A stretch of DNA of 64,000 bases. Origin: Acidobacteriota bacterium. GTDB taxonomy: Bacteria > Pseudomonadota > Alphaproteobacteria > Caulobacterales > Hyphomonadaceae. Position numbers and translations under genes: made by a program. This document shows positions 1 to 8,784 of this stretch, in pieces; the stretch's first letter is position 1, and the number at the start of each line of letters is the position of its first letter. Under the pieces are notes generated by a model. That model did not search any database and was not told the origin of the DNA. It saw only the letters and a program-made list of their open reading frames with translations. Location: NCBI GenBank assembly GCA_016712445.1, contig JADJRB010000003.1, forward strand, positions 124,001 to 188,000. The letters are read 5' to 3'.

Positions 1-921
1 GCGGCTGCTTTTGCGGGCGCAGTTGGCGGGGCGGACATCCTGACGGTGCGGGCCTTCAACGAGGCGCTGGGACTGCCCGAAGAGCTGGGCCGCCGGATCG
101 CGCGCAACACGCAGGTCATCGCGATGGAAGAGAGCCAGCTCGGCCGCGTGGCGGACCCGACGGGTGGCGCCTGGTTTACGGAGACACTGGCGGAGGATCT
201 CGCGCAAGCGGCTTGGGCCGAGTTCCAGAAGATCGAAGGCGAAGGCGGCTATGGCGCCTCGCTGGTTTCCGGCGCGTTCCAGGCGCGCGTGGCGGCCGTG
301 CGCGAGGCGCGGGCGAAGGACATTGCGAAGCGCAAGATCCCGGTGACGGGCGTCAGCGAGTATCCGCTGCTCGAAGAGATCGGCGCGCCGGTCGCGGATG
401 TGGCGCCGACAAAGGCGCGCGCTGTGTCGGACGATGCAATCGCGCATTTCGTGAAGAGCGTTCCGGCGCCGGGCGCCGACACGGTTGCCGACGCGCTGAA
501 GCCGGTTCGGCTTGCGGCGGCGTTCGAGGACCTGCGCGATGCGGCAGCCAAGGCGGCGAAGACGCCGTCGGTGTTCCTCGCGACGCTGGGCAGCCTCGCC
601 GAATTCACGCCGCGTGCGGACTTTGCGCGCAACTTCTTCGCGGCCGGCGGGATTGTCTCCAAGGAACCGCCGGTGCCGCCGAAATCGCCAGCTGAGCTGG
701 CGGCAGCGTTCAAGGCGTCGGGTTGCCGGATCGCGGTGCTGTGCGGGAATGACAAAGGCTACGAAGCGGGCGCGGCAGAGGCGGCGGAGGCATTGAAGAA
801 AGCGGGGGCGCAGCGCGTCTGGCTCGCTGGCAAGCACGAAGGCGCCGGCATTGATGCGAACATCTTCATGGGCGCAGATGTGGTACACCTGCTGAAACTT
901 GCGCAGGCCGAGCTCGTATGA
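1..921 (+). CDS. mutA: Methylmalonyl-CoA mutase small (beta) subunit, 5' truncated by window edge
   Basis: The reading frame is open from base 1, so the gene begins outside the window and only the C-terminal part is seen. The first visible residues resemble the TIM-barrel end of methylmalonyl-CoA mutase (RIARNTQVIAMEESQLGRVADP, then GGAWFTE), and the same segment recurs in the MutB paralogue encoded just downstream. The last ~75 residues resemble a cobalamin-binding domain but lack the DxHxxG cobalamin motif, as expected for the non-catalytic beta chain. With MutB it forms the heterodimer that interconverts methylmalonyl-CoA and succinyl-CoA in propionate metabolism. The stop overlaps the next start (ATGA at 918-921), suggesting translational coupling to the inserted small gene. 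Confidence 0.9.
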   Translation, partial: AAAFAGAVGGADILTVRAFNEALGLPEELGRRIARNTQVIAMEESQLGRVADPTGGAWFTETLAEDLAQAAWAEFQKIEGEGGYGASLVSGAFQARVAAVREARAKDIAKRKIPVTGVSEYPLLEEIGAPVADVAPTKARAVSDDAIAHFVKSVPAPGADTVADALKPVRLAAAFEDLRDAAAKAAKTPSVFLATLGSLAEFTPRADFARNFFAAGGIVSKEPPVPPKSPAELAAAFKASGCRIAVLCGNDKGYEAGAAEAAEALKKAGAQRVWLAGKHEGAGIDANIFMGADVVHLLKLAQAELV

Positions 922-1445
922 CGCGGTTAAATCTATCCGGTGTGACTGTAGCCGCAACCATTGTCGCGTCGGTATCTTGTTCCGCGCCGGCAAACGCGGC
1001 TCTGAGCAATGCAGATGTTGAAGGGCTGTGGATTTGCAACATGGAGCATGTGGCACGCGACGGCACCCGTCTTATTGTCACTGAACATGATTACTATTCG
1101 ACCTCTGGCTCCTATGAGTCGATTGGGACGGCTGTTGTCGTGTTCGACGACATCGGCGACCAAATTCGGTGGATGTTCATAGCAACGGGCACATTTGCTG
1201 TTGTGGAAGGTGAAATTCTTCACACCATAAAATCGGCGAAGATGTCGGCGCTTCCCGTCGTAGGCTTCACACACATGGTCAACGAAGATGTTGCGGAGAT
1301 GGTGGAAACTATCGTTGGGCCACTTGGAGGCACCGATTTCGACTACTCGGTACAAGTGCTCCAACATGATCAGCATCAAATGACGACCGAAGCTGAAGAA
1401 GGCCACATTCAAAACTGCCATAAATCAATTGAGGGCGCCCAATGA
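918..1445 (+). CDS. Hypothetical secreted protein inserted between mutA and mutB
   Basis: A 175-residue protein with a plausible Sec signal peptide (hydrophobic stretch at residues ~8-28, AxA-like cleavage site near PANAA). I do not recognise the family. The mature part holds two cysteines (in GLWICNM and IQNCHK) that could form a disulfide. The start overlaps the mutA stop and the stop overlaps the mutB ATG (ATGA at 1442-1445), so it sits inside the operon with no spacer. Base composition differs: two 60-base lines (1081-1140, 1381-1440) count to 50% GC, against 67% for line 1501-1560 in mutB. This suggests a recent arrival or a gene under different codon pressure. Confidence 0.7.
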   Translation: MTRLNLSGVTVAATIVASVSCSAPANAALSNADVEGLWICNMEHVARDGTRLIVTEHDYYSTSGSYESIGTAVVVFDDIGDQIRWMFIATGTFAVVEGEILHTIKSAKMSALPVVGFTHMVNEDVAEMVETIVGPLGGTDFDYSVQVLQHDQHQMTTEAEEGHIQNCHKSIEGAQ

Positions 1446-3598
1446 CCAAGTTCCCCGATTTCACGAAAGTTGATCTCGACGCCCCCACCGCCAAGGCAGC
1501 CAAGCCGAAGCTGGGCGAAGCCTGGGAGACGCCGGAAGGCATCGCGGTGAAGACCGCCTACACGGCCGCTGACCGCGCCGGGCTGGACTTCGTCGATGAC
1601 TATCCGGGCCTGACGCCGTTCGGCCGCGGCCCCTACCCCACCATGTATACCAACCAGCCCTGGACGATCCGTCAGTATGCGGGCTTTTCGACGGCTGAGG
1701 ATTCCAACGCGTTCTACCGTCGCAACCTGGCGGCTGGGCAGAAAGGCCTGTCGGTGGCCTTCGACCTCGCGACCCACCGCGGTTATGATTCCGATCACGT
1801 GCGCGTCTCGGGTGATGTCGGCATGGCGGGCGTCGCCATCGACTCGATCCTCGACATGCGCACGCTGTTCTCGGGCATTCCGCTCGACCAGATGTCGGTG
1901 TCGATGACGATGAACGGCGCCGTGCTGCCGATCCTCGCGCTCTATATTGTGGCGGCTGAGGAACAGGGCGTGCCGCCGGAGAAGCTTGCCGGAACGATTC
2001 AGAACGACATTCTGAAAGAGTTCATGGTGCGCAACACCTATATCTATCCGCCGAAACCCAGCATGCGGATCATTTCGGATATCTTCGCCTACACGTCGCA
2101 GAAGATGCCGAAGTTCAACTCGATCTCGATTTCCGGCTATCACATGCAGGAAGCGGGCGCGACGGCAGACCTTGAGCTCGCCTACACGCTGGCGGACGGT
2201 ATCGAGTATATCCGCGCGGGTGTTGCCGCCGGGCTCGATGTCGACGCGTTTGCCCCGCGCCTGTCCTTCTTCTGGGCGATCGGCATGAACACGTTCATGG
2301 AAGTCGCCAAGATGCGCGCCGCGCGCCTGATCTGGGCGAAACTGGTGCAGGAGAACTTCGCGCCAAAGTCGACCAAATCGCTCAGCCTGCGGACACACTC
2401 GCAGACTTCGGGCTGGAGCCTCACGGCGCAGGACGTTTACAACAACGTCATCCGCACCTGTCTTGAGGCGATTGCGGCGGCGGGCGGACAGACGCAGTCG
2501 CTGCACACCAACAGCTTCGATGAAGCGCTCGCCCTGCCGACGGACTTCTCGGCCCGCATCGCGCGCAACACGCAGATCCTGCTGCAACAGGAAGCGGGCG
2601 CCTGCCAGTCGATCGACCTGTTCGGCGGCAGCTATTATGTCGAGCGCCTGACGCACGATCTTGCCGAAAAGGCACTGAAGCACATTGCCGAAGTCGAAGC
2701 GATGGGCGGCATGGCGAAAGCCATCGAACAGGGCCTGCCGAAGCTGCGCATTGAGGAAGCCGCCGCGAACACGCAGGCGCGCATCGACAGCGGCACGCAG
2801 ACCGTGGTGGGCGTCAACAAGTTCCTGCTCGACGAGGACGAAGATGTCCCTGTGCTGAAGGTCGACAATGCGGCCGTGCGCCGGATGCAGCTCGACAAGC
2901 TCGCGCGCCTGAAGAAGGAACGCGATGGCGCCGAAGTTGAAGCGAAGCTCAATGCGATTGCGGAAGCGGCGGCGAGCGGGAAAGGCAACCTGCTTGCACT
3001 CGCCGTCGATGCGGCGCGCGCCAAGGCGACGGTGGGAGAAATTTCGGAAGCCGTTGAGCGCAGCCAGGGACGGCACAGCGCGGTCATCCGCTCGATCAAG
3101 GGTGTCTATGGCGGCGGCGTGAAAGGCAATGACAAGGCCGAGCAGGCCAAGGCGCTGGCGGCCGCCTACGTGAAAGCCAACGGCCGAAAGCCGAAGATCT
3201 ACATCGCCAAGATGGGTCAGGACGGGCATGACAGGGGCCAGAAGGTCGTTGCTTCAGCACTCATGGACCTTGGCTGGGAAGTCGAGATCGGCCCGCTGTT
3301 CCAGACGCCGGAAGAAGCGGCGGCGGACGCGCGCAAGGCAGGCGTGGATATCGTGGCCGCCTCGTCGCTCGCGGCAGGTCACTTGACGCTGGTGCCGGAA
3401 TTGAAGCGCGCGCTGGGCAACGAAGGCGCAGCGAACGCGCGGATCATTGTCGGCGGGGTGATCCCGCCGCAGGATTTCGACGCGCTGCGCACAGCAGGTG
3501 CGGCGGCGATCTTTCCTCCGGGTACGGTCATTGCCGACAGCGCGATCCGCATGCTGGAATTGCTTTCGGGCGACCCGGCACTGACAGCGGCCGAATAA
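1442..3598 (+). CDS. mutB: Methylmalonyl-CoA mutase large (alpha) subunit
   Basis: A 718-residue protein of the usual length for the catalytic subunit. The N-terminal TIM barrel holds the characteristic QYAGFSTAEDSNAFYRRNL and FDLATHRGYDSDH segments that line the CoA ester site. The C-terminal ~135 residues form the cobalamin domain, with the DGHDRG motif (DxHxxG; His is the lower cobalt ligand) and a GGVIPPQD loop. It catalyses the adenosylcobalamin-dependent rearrangement of methylmalonyl-CoA to succinyl-CoA with MutA. It overlaps the preceding small secreted-protein gene by 4 bases. No MeaB-type G-protein chaperone gene is seen downstream. Confidence 0.97.
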   Translation: MTKFPDFTKVDLDAPTAKAAKPKLGEAWETPEGIAVKTAYTAADRAGLDFVDDYPGLTPFGRGPYPTMYTNQPWTIRQYAGFSTAEDSNAFYRRNLAAGQKGLSVAFDLATHRGYDSDHVRVSGDVGMAGVAIDSILDMRTLFSGIPLDQMSVSMTMNGAVLPILALYIVAAEEQGVPPEKLAGTIQNDILKEFMVRNTYIYPPKPSMRIISDIFAYTSQKMPKFNSISISGYHMQEAGATADLELAYTLADGIEYIRAGVAAGLDVDAFAPRLSFFWAIGMNTFMEVAKMRAARLIWAKLVQENFAPKSTKSLSLRTHSQTSGWSLTAQDVYNNVIRTCLEAIAAAGGQTQSLHTNSFDEALALPTDFSARIARNTQILLQQEAGACQSIDLFGGSYYVERLTHDLAEKALKHIAEVEAMGGMAKAIEQGLPKLRIEEAAANTQARIDSGTQTVVGVNKFLLDEDEDVPVLKVDNAAVRRMQLDKLARLKKERDGAEVEAKLNAIAEAAASGKGNLLALAVDAARAKATVGEISEAVERSQGRHSAVIRSIKGVYGGGVKGNDKAEQAKALAAAYVKANGRKPKIYIAKMGQDGHDRGQKVVASALMDLGWEVEIGPLFQTPEEAAADARKAGVDIVAASSLAAGHLTLVPELKRALGNEGAANARIIVGGVIPPQDFDALRTAGAAAIFPPGTVIADSAIRMLELLSGDPALTAAE

Positions 3599-3610
3599 GG
3601 AAGATTGCGC

Positions 3611-3931
3611 ATGATCCTTTCCACCACCTCATCCATCGAAGGCCGCAGCATTTCGGCCTACAAGGGCATCGTTTGCGGCGAAGTGATTATCGGCGCGCAT
3701 ATCGGCAAGGACATCCTGGCGAGCTTCACGAACCTCGTGGGCGGGCGGTCCGAGTCGTACGAGAGCACAATTCGCGAGACGCGCGATGATGCGCTGCGCG
3801 AGATGGTGGAAGAGGCCGAGAAGCTGGGCGCGAATGCCATCGTCGGGATCAAGTTCGACTATGGCGTGGTCGGACAACAGGGCTCGATGATGATGGTCGC
3901 CGTATCCGGCACGGCGGTCGTGCTCGCGTGA
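3611..3931 (+). CDS. YbjQ/UPF0145 family protein
   Basis: A 106-residue protein starting at ATG 3611, chosen over TTG 3605 because an AAGGA ribosome site lies just upstream, overlapping the mutB stop. The segments KGIVCGEVIIGAHIGKD, a mid-protein helix rich in Arg/Glu (RETRDDALREMVEEAEKLGANAIVGIKFDY) and a hydrophobic end are typical of the YbjQ (DUF74) family. That family forms a pentameric ring and has been called heavy-metal-binding without firm proof. The stop overlaps the GTG start of the following protease gene (GTGA), so the two are probably co-translated downstream of mutB. Confidence 0.85.
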   Translation: MILSTTSSIEGRSISAYKGIVCGEVIIGAHIGKDILASFTNLVGGRSESYESTIRETRDDALREMVEEAEKLGANAIVGIKFDYGVVGQQGSMMMVAVSGTAVVLA

Positions 3932-4335
3932 GCGCGCTGACCAGCGTTGCACCGTCCGCGGATGAAATGCTCCTGCTGGCCGAGCGCTGCTTTGCCGAGT
4001 TGCCCGAATTCATGCGCAAGCCCGCCGGCGACGTGCGGATCCTCGTCGCTGACTATGCCGAAGACTCATTGCTCGACGAGATGGAGATCGACGACCCGCT
4101 GGAGCTGACCGGACTCTATACCGGCGTGCCGCTGACCATCGAGAGCATCACGCAACCTTCGTTTGAGCGACCCCTGATCCACCTCTACCGCCTGCCCATC
4201 CTGTTCGAATGGGCGCAGCGCGGCGACGTGACGCTCGAGGAGCTGGTCACCCACGTCTTCATCCACGAACTCGGCCACCATTTCGGCTGGTCTGACGAGG
4301 AGATGCACATCGCGCTGGACGAGGACGGCGACTGA
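3928..4335 (+). CDS. Small zincin-like metallopeptidase (PF06262 type)
   Basis: A 135-residue protein starting with GTG 3928, overlapping the upstream stop. The C-terminal motif HVFIHELGHHFGWSDEEM matches the HExxHxxGxxD zinc signature of the minimal zincin family, with the central helix and metal ligands intact. The N-terminal ~100 residues form the short sheet typical of this family. No signal peptide is visible, so it is probably cytoplasmic. The substrate is unknown. It converges with trkH, whose stop lies about 20 bases beyond. Confidence 0.85.
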   Translation: MSALTSVAPSADEMLLLAERCFAELPEFMRKPAGDVRILVADYAEDSLLDEMEIDDPLELTGLYTGVPLTIESITQPSFERPLIHLYRLPILFEWAQRGDVTLEELVTHVFIHELGHHFGWSDEEMHIALDEDGD

Positions 4336-4356
4336 GCCGCCCTGCCCTTTGCGGCG

Positions 4357-5730
4357 TCATACGAGGAGGTCACCCGTGCGGCGGGGCGGTTCCTTGTTGG
4401 CAGACGACGCCAGCGCGATGCCGAATGTGAGGATGCCGACGCGGCCAGCGAACATCAGCAGGATGATGACGGCCTTGCCGATTTCCGAGAGTCCGCCCGT
4501 GAGTCCCATGCTGAGTCCGACGGTGCCGATGGCCGAGAAAGCCTCGAACAACAGCGCTTCGAAATCGGCGCCGGCTTCCGTCAGGCAGAGCACGAAGACG
4601 GCGGGGGTCATCAGCATCACGAAATAGGCCGACGAGGCCGCGGCGAGACGGACGCGGTTTTCCGGGATGACGCGTCCGAAGAAGGAGACATCCGGTTGAC
4701 GGCGAACGGTCGAGCGCACGAGGCCGACCATGGCCGCGAAGGTGGTGATCTTGAGACCCCCGCCGGTGCCCGAAGGCGCCGCGCCGATGGCCATGAAGAA
4801 ATACAGGATCACGATGGCCGCAGGCGCGAGGGCGCCGATCGGCACCGTATTGAAGCCCACCGTGGTCATGGCGGTCATCGCCTGGAAGAAGGCAGCGAGC
4901 AGCCGGTCGGTTGACGGCAAGGCTGCGATGCCGGGATCGGCGAGAAACAGGATGACCGTGCCGATGGCAAGGAAGGCGAAGGTGAGGCGCACGATCACCT
5001 GGCTGGTAAAGCTGACCTGCACAGACCGGTTGGTCAGACTGCGCCAGACGTCAAACACGATCAGGAAACCCATCGCGCCGAGCAGCGAGAGGACAGATAC
5101 CGCAGCGTTGACCGCGAAGTTTCCGCGGAAGTCCTCAAGGCTGTTGGGGTTGAGGCTGAATCCGGCTGTGCAAAAGGCTGAGACTGAGTGGAAGATGGCG
5201 CTCCACGGGGCGTCGCGAACGCCGGCGGCGGCAAAAGCGAAATAAAGGGCAACGGCGCCGAGCGCTTCGATGACGAGCGTGAAGATCACGACCGTCCGGA
5301 TAAAATGCACCGTGATGATGTTTTCGGGCAGCGTGAACGCCGTGCGCGCCAGCCGCTCGCGCAGCGGCGACAGGTGCTTCACCGTTGCCAGCATGATGAA
5401 TGAGCCGAGCGTCATGTAACCGATGCCGCCCGCCTGGATCAGCATCAGGATGATGACCTGCCCGAACAGGGTATAGGTCGTACCCGGATCAACCGTGACC
5501 AGTCCGGTGGTGGACACGGCGGAGACGGCAGTGAACAGGTTGTCGAGCGGGGTAACCGGCACGTTGCGCGCGATAGGCAGGCAAAGCATGCACCAGCCGA
5601 GAAACATGTACAGGCCGTAGCCCGCCAGGATCAGCTTGGTGGGGTGGACCCGCCGCATCAGGCGGTGGGTGTGCAATGAGACGACCGCAAGGGACTTGCG
5701 GGCAGCTCCGATCATACGCTGCGGGCGCAT
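4357..5730 (-). CDS. trkH: TrkH-type potassium uptake channel subunit
   Basis: A 457-residue multi-spanning membrane protein. The ATG at 5730 is preferred over an upstream extension because AAGGA lies just before it and the extra 31 residues look non-coding. Four pore-loop motifs of the K+ channel superfamily can be read in order: SAVSTTGLVTV, SAFCTAGFSL, MTTVGFNT and SAIGTVGLSM. Each has the filter glycine, with Thr/Ser around it. The protein forms the K+-translocating subunit, gated in other bacteria by a cytoplasmic TrkA/KtrA ring. No trkA gene is in the window, so the partner is elsewhere. The 243-base gap to the divergent amidase gene should hold both promoters. Confidence 0.93.
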   Translation of the reverse strand: MRPQRMIGAARKSLAVVSLHTHRLMRRVHPTKLILAGYGLYMFLGWCMLCLPIARNVPVTPLDNLFTAVSAVSTTGLVTVDPGTTYTLFGQVIILMLIQAGGIGYMTLGSFIMLATVKHLSPLRERLARTAFTLPENIITVHFIRTVVIFTLVIEALGAVALYFAFAAAGVRDAPWSAIFHSVSAFCTAGFSLNPNSLEDFRGNFAVNAAVSVLSLLGAMGFLIVFDVWRSLTNRSVQVSFTSQVIVRLTFAFLAIGTVILFLADPGIAALPSTDRLLAAFFQAMTAMTTVGFNTVPIGALAPAAIVILYFFMAIGAAPSGTGGGLKITTFAAMVGLVRSTVRRQPDVSFFGRVIPENRVRLAAASSAYFVMLMTPAVFVLCLTEAGADFEALLFEAFSAIGTVGLSMGLTGGLSEIGKAVIILLMFAGRVGILTFGIALASSANKEPPRRTGDLLV

Positions 5731-5973
5731 GGGAATCCTTCTCGTTGTGAGGGGGGGGTGTCGGGTGAAGAGTGCGGCGCGGGGAGCGCCTGACTTATCG
5801 TAACCAATCCTTGCGATGCGCAATGGTCAAAGCCGGCCAGCGCTTCATGTTGCAGCGCAATATCACATGCCGGAGACGGAATCCACCCTTCCCGCCGATT
5901 GCGTCTCGCGGCAGCTTACGTAAGAACGATCAGCGCTGTCCGGCGCGCCGATGGAATCAGGGATCGCAGACAG

Positions 5974-7425
5974 ATGACGTTTACCGCAGACACCGATGGC
6001 CTTGGCCTCGCCGAACTCGTCCGGACCCGGCAGGTCACGCCCGCAGAACTTCTGGAAGCAGCCGTGGCGCGGGCCGAGTCGGCGCAGGAGAGAATCAACT
6101 GCTTCGCAGCGCTCTACCCTGAACTCGCGCGCGAGCAGATTGCGAAGGGCGGATTGCAAGGCGCCTATGCGGGCGTTCCGTTCGCCACGAAGGATCTGGG
6201 TGTCGCTGTCAAAGGCGCGCCGCTGACGGGCGGAAGCCGCGCCTACAAAGATGTCGTGGCGACAGAGGACTCCACCCTGACCCGGCGGTTCCGCGAAGCG
6301 GGGCTAGTGTTTTTCGGATCCACCACGACACCGGAATTCGGCCTGACGCTGACGACTGAATCCACGCTGTTCGGACAGACACGCAATCCCTGGGATCGCA
6401 CGCGCATCGCCGGCGGTTCGTCCGGCGGCGCGGCGGCGGCGGTTGCGGCGGGTGCGATTCCAGTTGCGCACGCCAGCGATGGCGGCGGGTCGATTCGCAT
6501 CCCGGCAGCGTGCTGCGGCGTGTTCGGGCTGAAGCCATCACGCGGGCGCATGCCGATGGGCCCGGCGCGCACCGAGGGCTGGAATGGTCTGTCTACGGTA
6601 CTTGTCGTGAGCCGCACCGTGCGCGACAGCGCGGCGATGCTGGACCTGACACACGGCCCGGAAACCGGCAGCCGCTATGTCGCGCCGCCGCCCGCGCGGC
6701 CTTACCTGTCAGAGCTGGAGCGCGACCCGAAACGCTTGCGGATCGCGCTCTGGCGCACGGCGCCGAACGGAACCGTGCCGGACGCGGACGCCTCCGCTGG
6801 CCTCGCGGCAACGGCGAAACTGCTCGAAAGCCTTGGGCATGTTGTGGTCGAGGCCGGCCCGATCCTCAACGGCGAAGCGCTCGGCAAGGCCGCGCTCTTC
6901 ACCATCGGCGCGAATATCGCGGCGCAGCTGGACGAGCACGGCGCCGCGCGCGGGCGGCCAGTCGGCGATGACGAGATCGAGCCGATCACCGCCGGCATGG
7001 TGCGCCTCGGCCGGACGGTTCCGATGGTTGAATTGGCGAAGGCCAACAATGCGTTCATCACGGCCGCTATCCAGTATGAGCATTTCCTGGATGCTGGTGG
7101 ATTCGATCTGACACTGTCGCCGACCTTGCACCGGGCGCCGGACCTGCTCGGCACGATGGCGTTGACGGCCGATCCGAACCGGATGGCCGATGCGGTAGCA
7201 GGATTTGCGCCGCACTGCGCCGTGTTCAACCAGATGGGCGCGCCAGCAATGTCAGTGCCGCTGCACTGGACGGCGCCGACACCGACCGCGCCGGGCGGCC
7301 TGCCGATCGGCATGATGTTCGGCGCGCGCCACGGACAGGAAGGCCTGCTGCTGAGCCTTGCCGGCCAGCTGGAGCGGGCGGCACCCTGGGCGCACCGCCG
7401 GCCGCCGGAATGGGTGGGCGGATGA
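5974..7425 (+). CDS. Amidase signature family hydrolase
   Basis: A 483-residue amidase. The ATG at 5974 is preferred to one 25 codons upstream because it places the family's N-terminal helix at the start. The Ser-cisSer-Lys triad is visible: Lys in FATKDLG, the cis-Ser and nucleophile region in GGSSGGAAAA, and SDGGGSIRIPAA. The C-terminal half matches the usual fold to the end. Substrate class cannot be told from sequence; family members act on aliphatic or aromatic amides, Glu-tRNA or acyl-amides. There are no gatB or gatC neighbours, so a role in Gln-tRNA formation is unlikely. The stop overlaps the next start. Confidence 0.9.
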   Translation: MTFTADTDGLGLAELVRTRQVTPAELLEAAVARAESAQERINCFAALYPELAREQIAKGGLQGAYAGVPFATKDLGVAVKGAPLTGGSRAYKDVVATEDSTLTRRFREAGLVFFGSTTTPEFGLTLTTESTLFGQTRNPWDRTRIAGGSSGGAAAAVAAGAIPVAHASDGGGSIRIPAACCGVFGLKPSRGRMPMGPARTEGWNGLSTVLVVSRTVRDSAAMLDLTHGPETGSRYVAPPPARPYLSELERDPKRLRIALWRTAPNGTVPDADASAGLAATAKLLESLGHVVVEAGPILNGEALGKAALFTIGANIAAQLDEHGAARGRPVGDDEIEPITAGMVRLGRTVPMVELAKANNAFITAAIQYEHFLDAGGFDLTLSPTLHRAPDLLGTMALTADPNRMADAVAGFAPHCAVFNQMGAPAMSVPLHWTAPTPTAPGGLPIGMMFGARHGQEGLLLSLAGQLERAAPWAHRRPPEWVGG

Positions 7426-7823
7426 CAGGCGCCGCGCGCGACTGGCACAAGGGCGGCTGCCATTGCGGCGCCGTACGCTTCGAGGTCGAGCTGCCAAACG
7501 CCTTCGAAGCTGAAGACTGCAATTGTTCGATGTGCGCGATGAGTGGCAACATTCATGTGATCGTGCCGGCGAACCGGTTCCGGATTGTTCAGGGGGCTGA
7601 CAATCTCGGCACCTACACGTTCAACACCGGGCGCGCGAAGCACCTGTTCTGCAAGACCTGCGGCATCAAGAGCTTTTACATCCCCCGGTCAAATCCGGAC
7701 GGGATCGCCGTAACATGGCGCTGCCTCGACGAATGGGAGACATTCGAAGTGACGGTCGCGCCGTTTGATGGACAGAACTGGGAAGCGAATGCCGGGCGGC
7801 TGGCCCACAAGTCGAAGGACTAG
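7422..7823 (+). CDS. GFA/CENP-V family zinc-binding protein
   Basis: About 133 residues. Starts at ATG 7422 (ATGA overlap with the amidase stop) or ATG 7410 are both possible. The cysteine pattern GGCHCGAVRFE, CNCSMCAM and CKTCGIKSFY is the signature of the glutathione-dependent formaldehyde-activating enzyme-like fold, with two zinc sites. Family members bind or transfer thiol adducts, but most are uncharacterised and this one should not be taken as a proven formaldehyde enzyme. The coding end abuts the opposing gene, sharing a CTAG at 7820-7823 that provides both stops. Confidence 0.88.
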   Translation: MTGAARDWHKGGCHCGAVRFEVELPNAFEAEDCNCSMCAMSGNIHVIVPANRFRIVQGADNLGTYTFNTGRAKHLFCKTCGIKSFYIPRSNPDGIAVTWRCLDEWETFEVTVAPFDGQNWEANAGRLAHKSKD

Positions 7824-8353
7824 GGCATTTCCTCTTCGGCGCCCGGCGGAGGGGGCGGACTGCCTTCCCGGCGCTCACGGAATTTCTCCAGCCGATCGTG
7901 CCGCTTGCCGCGCTTCTCGAGATTTCCTCCGATGAGCTTGGCCACGAGTTCACGCTGATCGGGCGACAGGTCACCGAGCCCTTCGAACATGCGGTCGGCG
8001 ACTATATCTCGTGCGACCTTGTCGGCCTCGCGCAGATCAGCGAGTGCGGCGCGGGCGGCCGTCTCATCATAGGGTTCGGCCTTCAACACCTCGGCGAGCC
8101 GGCGCTCGTATCCGCGCCGCGCCTCAAGCGCCTCGCGGCCAGCTTCGAAGCTTTCGTGCATGAGGGTGCGCACCGCCGCGCGGTCTGCGGCGCTCAACTC
8201 GATGCCCGGCCGGTCGCGGCCGGGATCACGGTCGGGGCCGCCTTTCGGCGGGGCTTTCAGGAAGATGCCTGCGATCAGTCCCAACAACACGAGGTTGCCC
8301 AGAACGGACAGCGTCAGCAGGAACGGGAAGCGGCGGGGTTGTGGGTCGCTCAT
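7820..8353 (-). CDS. Periplasmic heavy-metal sensor/resistance-like protein (Spy/CnrX-like)
   Basis: A 177-residue protein with an N-terminal membrane anchor (residues ~10-30), a Pro/Gly/Asp-rich linker and a long helical hairpin domain ending in a Pro-rich tail. The helices (LSAADRAAVRTLMHESF, RRGYERRLAEVL and LSPDQRELVAKLIGGNLE) resemble the Metal_resist/Spy/CnrX superfamily, which senses metals or misfolded protein in the periplasm. It is the third gene of a sigma / putative anti-sigma / sensor operon; its start overlaps the preceding stop by 4 bases. By analogy with CnrYXH it may set sigma activity through the membrane protein encoded before it. The signal sensed is unknown. Confidence 0.75.
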   Translation of the reverse strand: MSDPQPRRFPFLLTLSVLGNLVLLGLIAGIFLKAPPKGGPDRDPGRDRPGIELSAADRAAVRTLMHESFEAGREALEARRGYERRLAEVLKAEPYDETAARAALADLREADKVARDIVADRMFEGLGDLSPDQRELVAKLIGGNLEKRGKRHDRLEKFRERREGSPPPPPGAEEEMP

Positions 8354-8784
8354 TCTGCGAGCTCCTCGGCATAGGCGGCAGGGTCGAAGCCGAGCGCGTG
8401 CTCGAGCACGGTGGCTGCTTCGTCCGTTTCGTTAGCGGCGCTGGCGGCAGGCGCCACCATGACGCCCATCATCAGGCCCGCAGCGAGCGCAGCGAAGCCG
8501 CTGGCAGGAGCCCAAGGCTTGAAGCCCGGAAAACGGAAGCGGCCACCCGCAGCCCGCGGCTTCGGCGCAGACGCGATAAGGGCTTCGGTCAGCGCTGGCG
8601 ACGGCGTGATCTCCGGCAGGCGGGCGATCGCGGCGTCCAGCACACGGGCTTCAGCCAGCGCTGCGGCGAAACGGGCCGGGTGCGCGGCGAGCAAGGCACG
8701 CGCCTCGGCGCGCTCCTGCTCGGGAAACGCAGCGGGGTCAGCGCCCCAGGCTTCGATGAGTTCAATCAGACGGTCTTCGGTCAT
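8350..8784 (-). CDS. Putative anti-sigma factor, single-pass membrane protein
   Basis: A 144-residue protein with an acidic, Ala-rich cytoplasmic N-terminus (residues 1-95), one membrane segment at about 105-125 (FAALAAGLMMGVMVAPAA) and a short acidic tail. The sequence is not strongly diagnostic. The assignment rests on size, topology and position: its start overlaps the sigma stop and its stop overlaps the sensor-like start. Such gene triplets usually encode sigma factor, membrane anti-sigma and periplasmic sensor. No zinc anti-sigma HxxxCxxC motif is present. Confidence 0.6.
   Translation of the reverse strand: MTEDRLIELIEAWGADPAAFPEQERAEARALLAAHPARFAAALAEARVLDAAIARLPEITPSPALTEALIASAPKPRAAGGRFRFPGFKPWAPASGFAALAAGLMMGVMVAPAASAANETDEAATVLEHALGFDPAAYAEELAE

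Noticed and set aside
1409..3229. 606-residue minus-strand frame opposite mutB
   Set aside because: A shadow of a strongly conserved metabolic gene, with Arg/Leu/His bias.
4336..4355. GCCGC/GCGGC hairpin between the zincin and trkH genes as terminator
   Set aside because: Only a 5-bp stem with a 10-base loop and no T-run; too weak to list.
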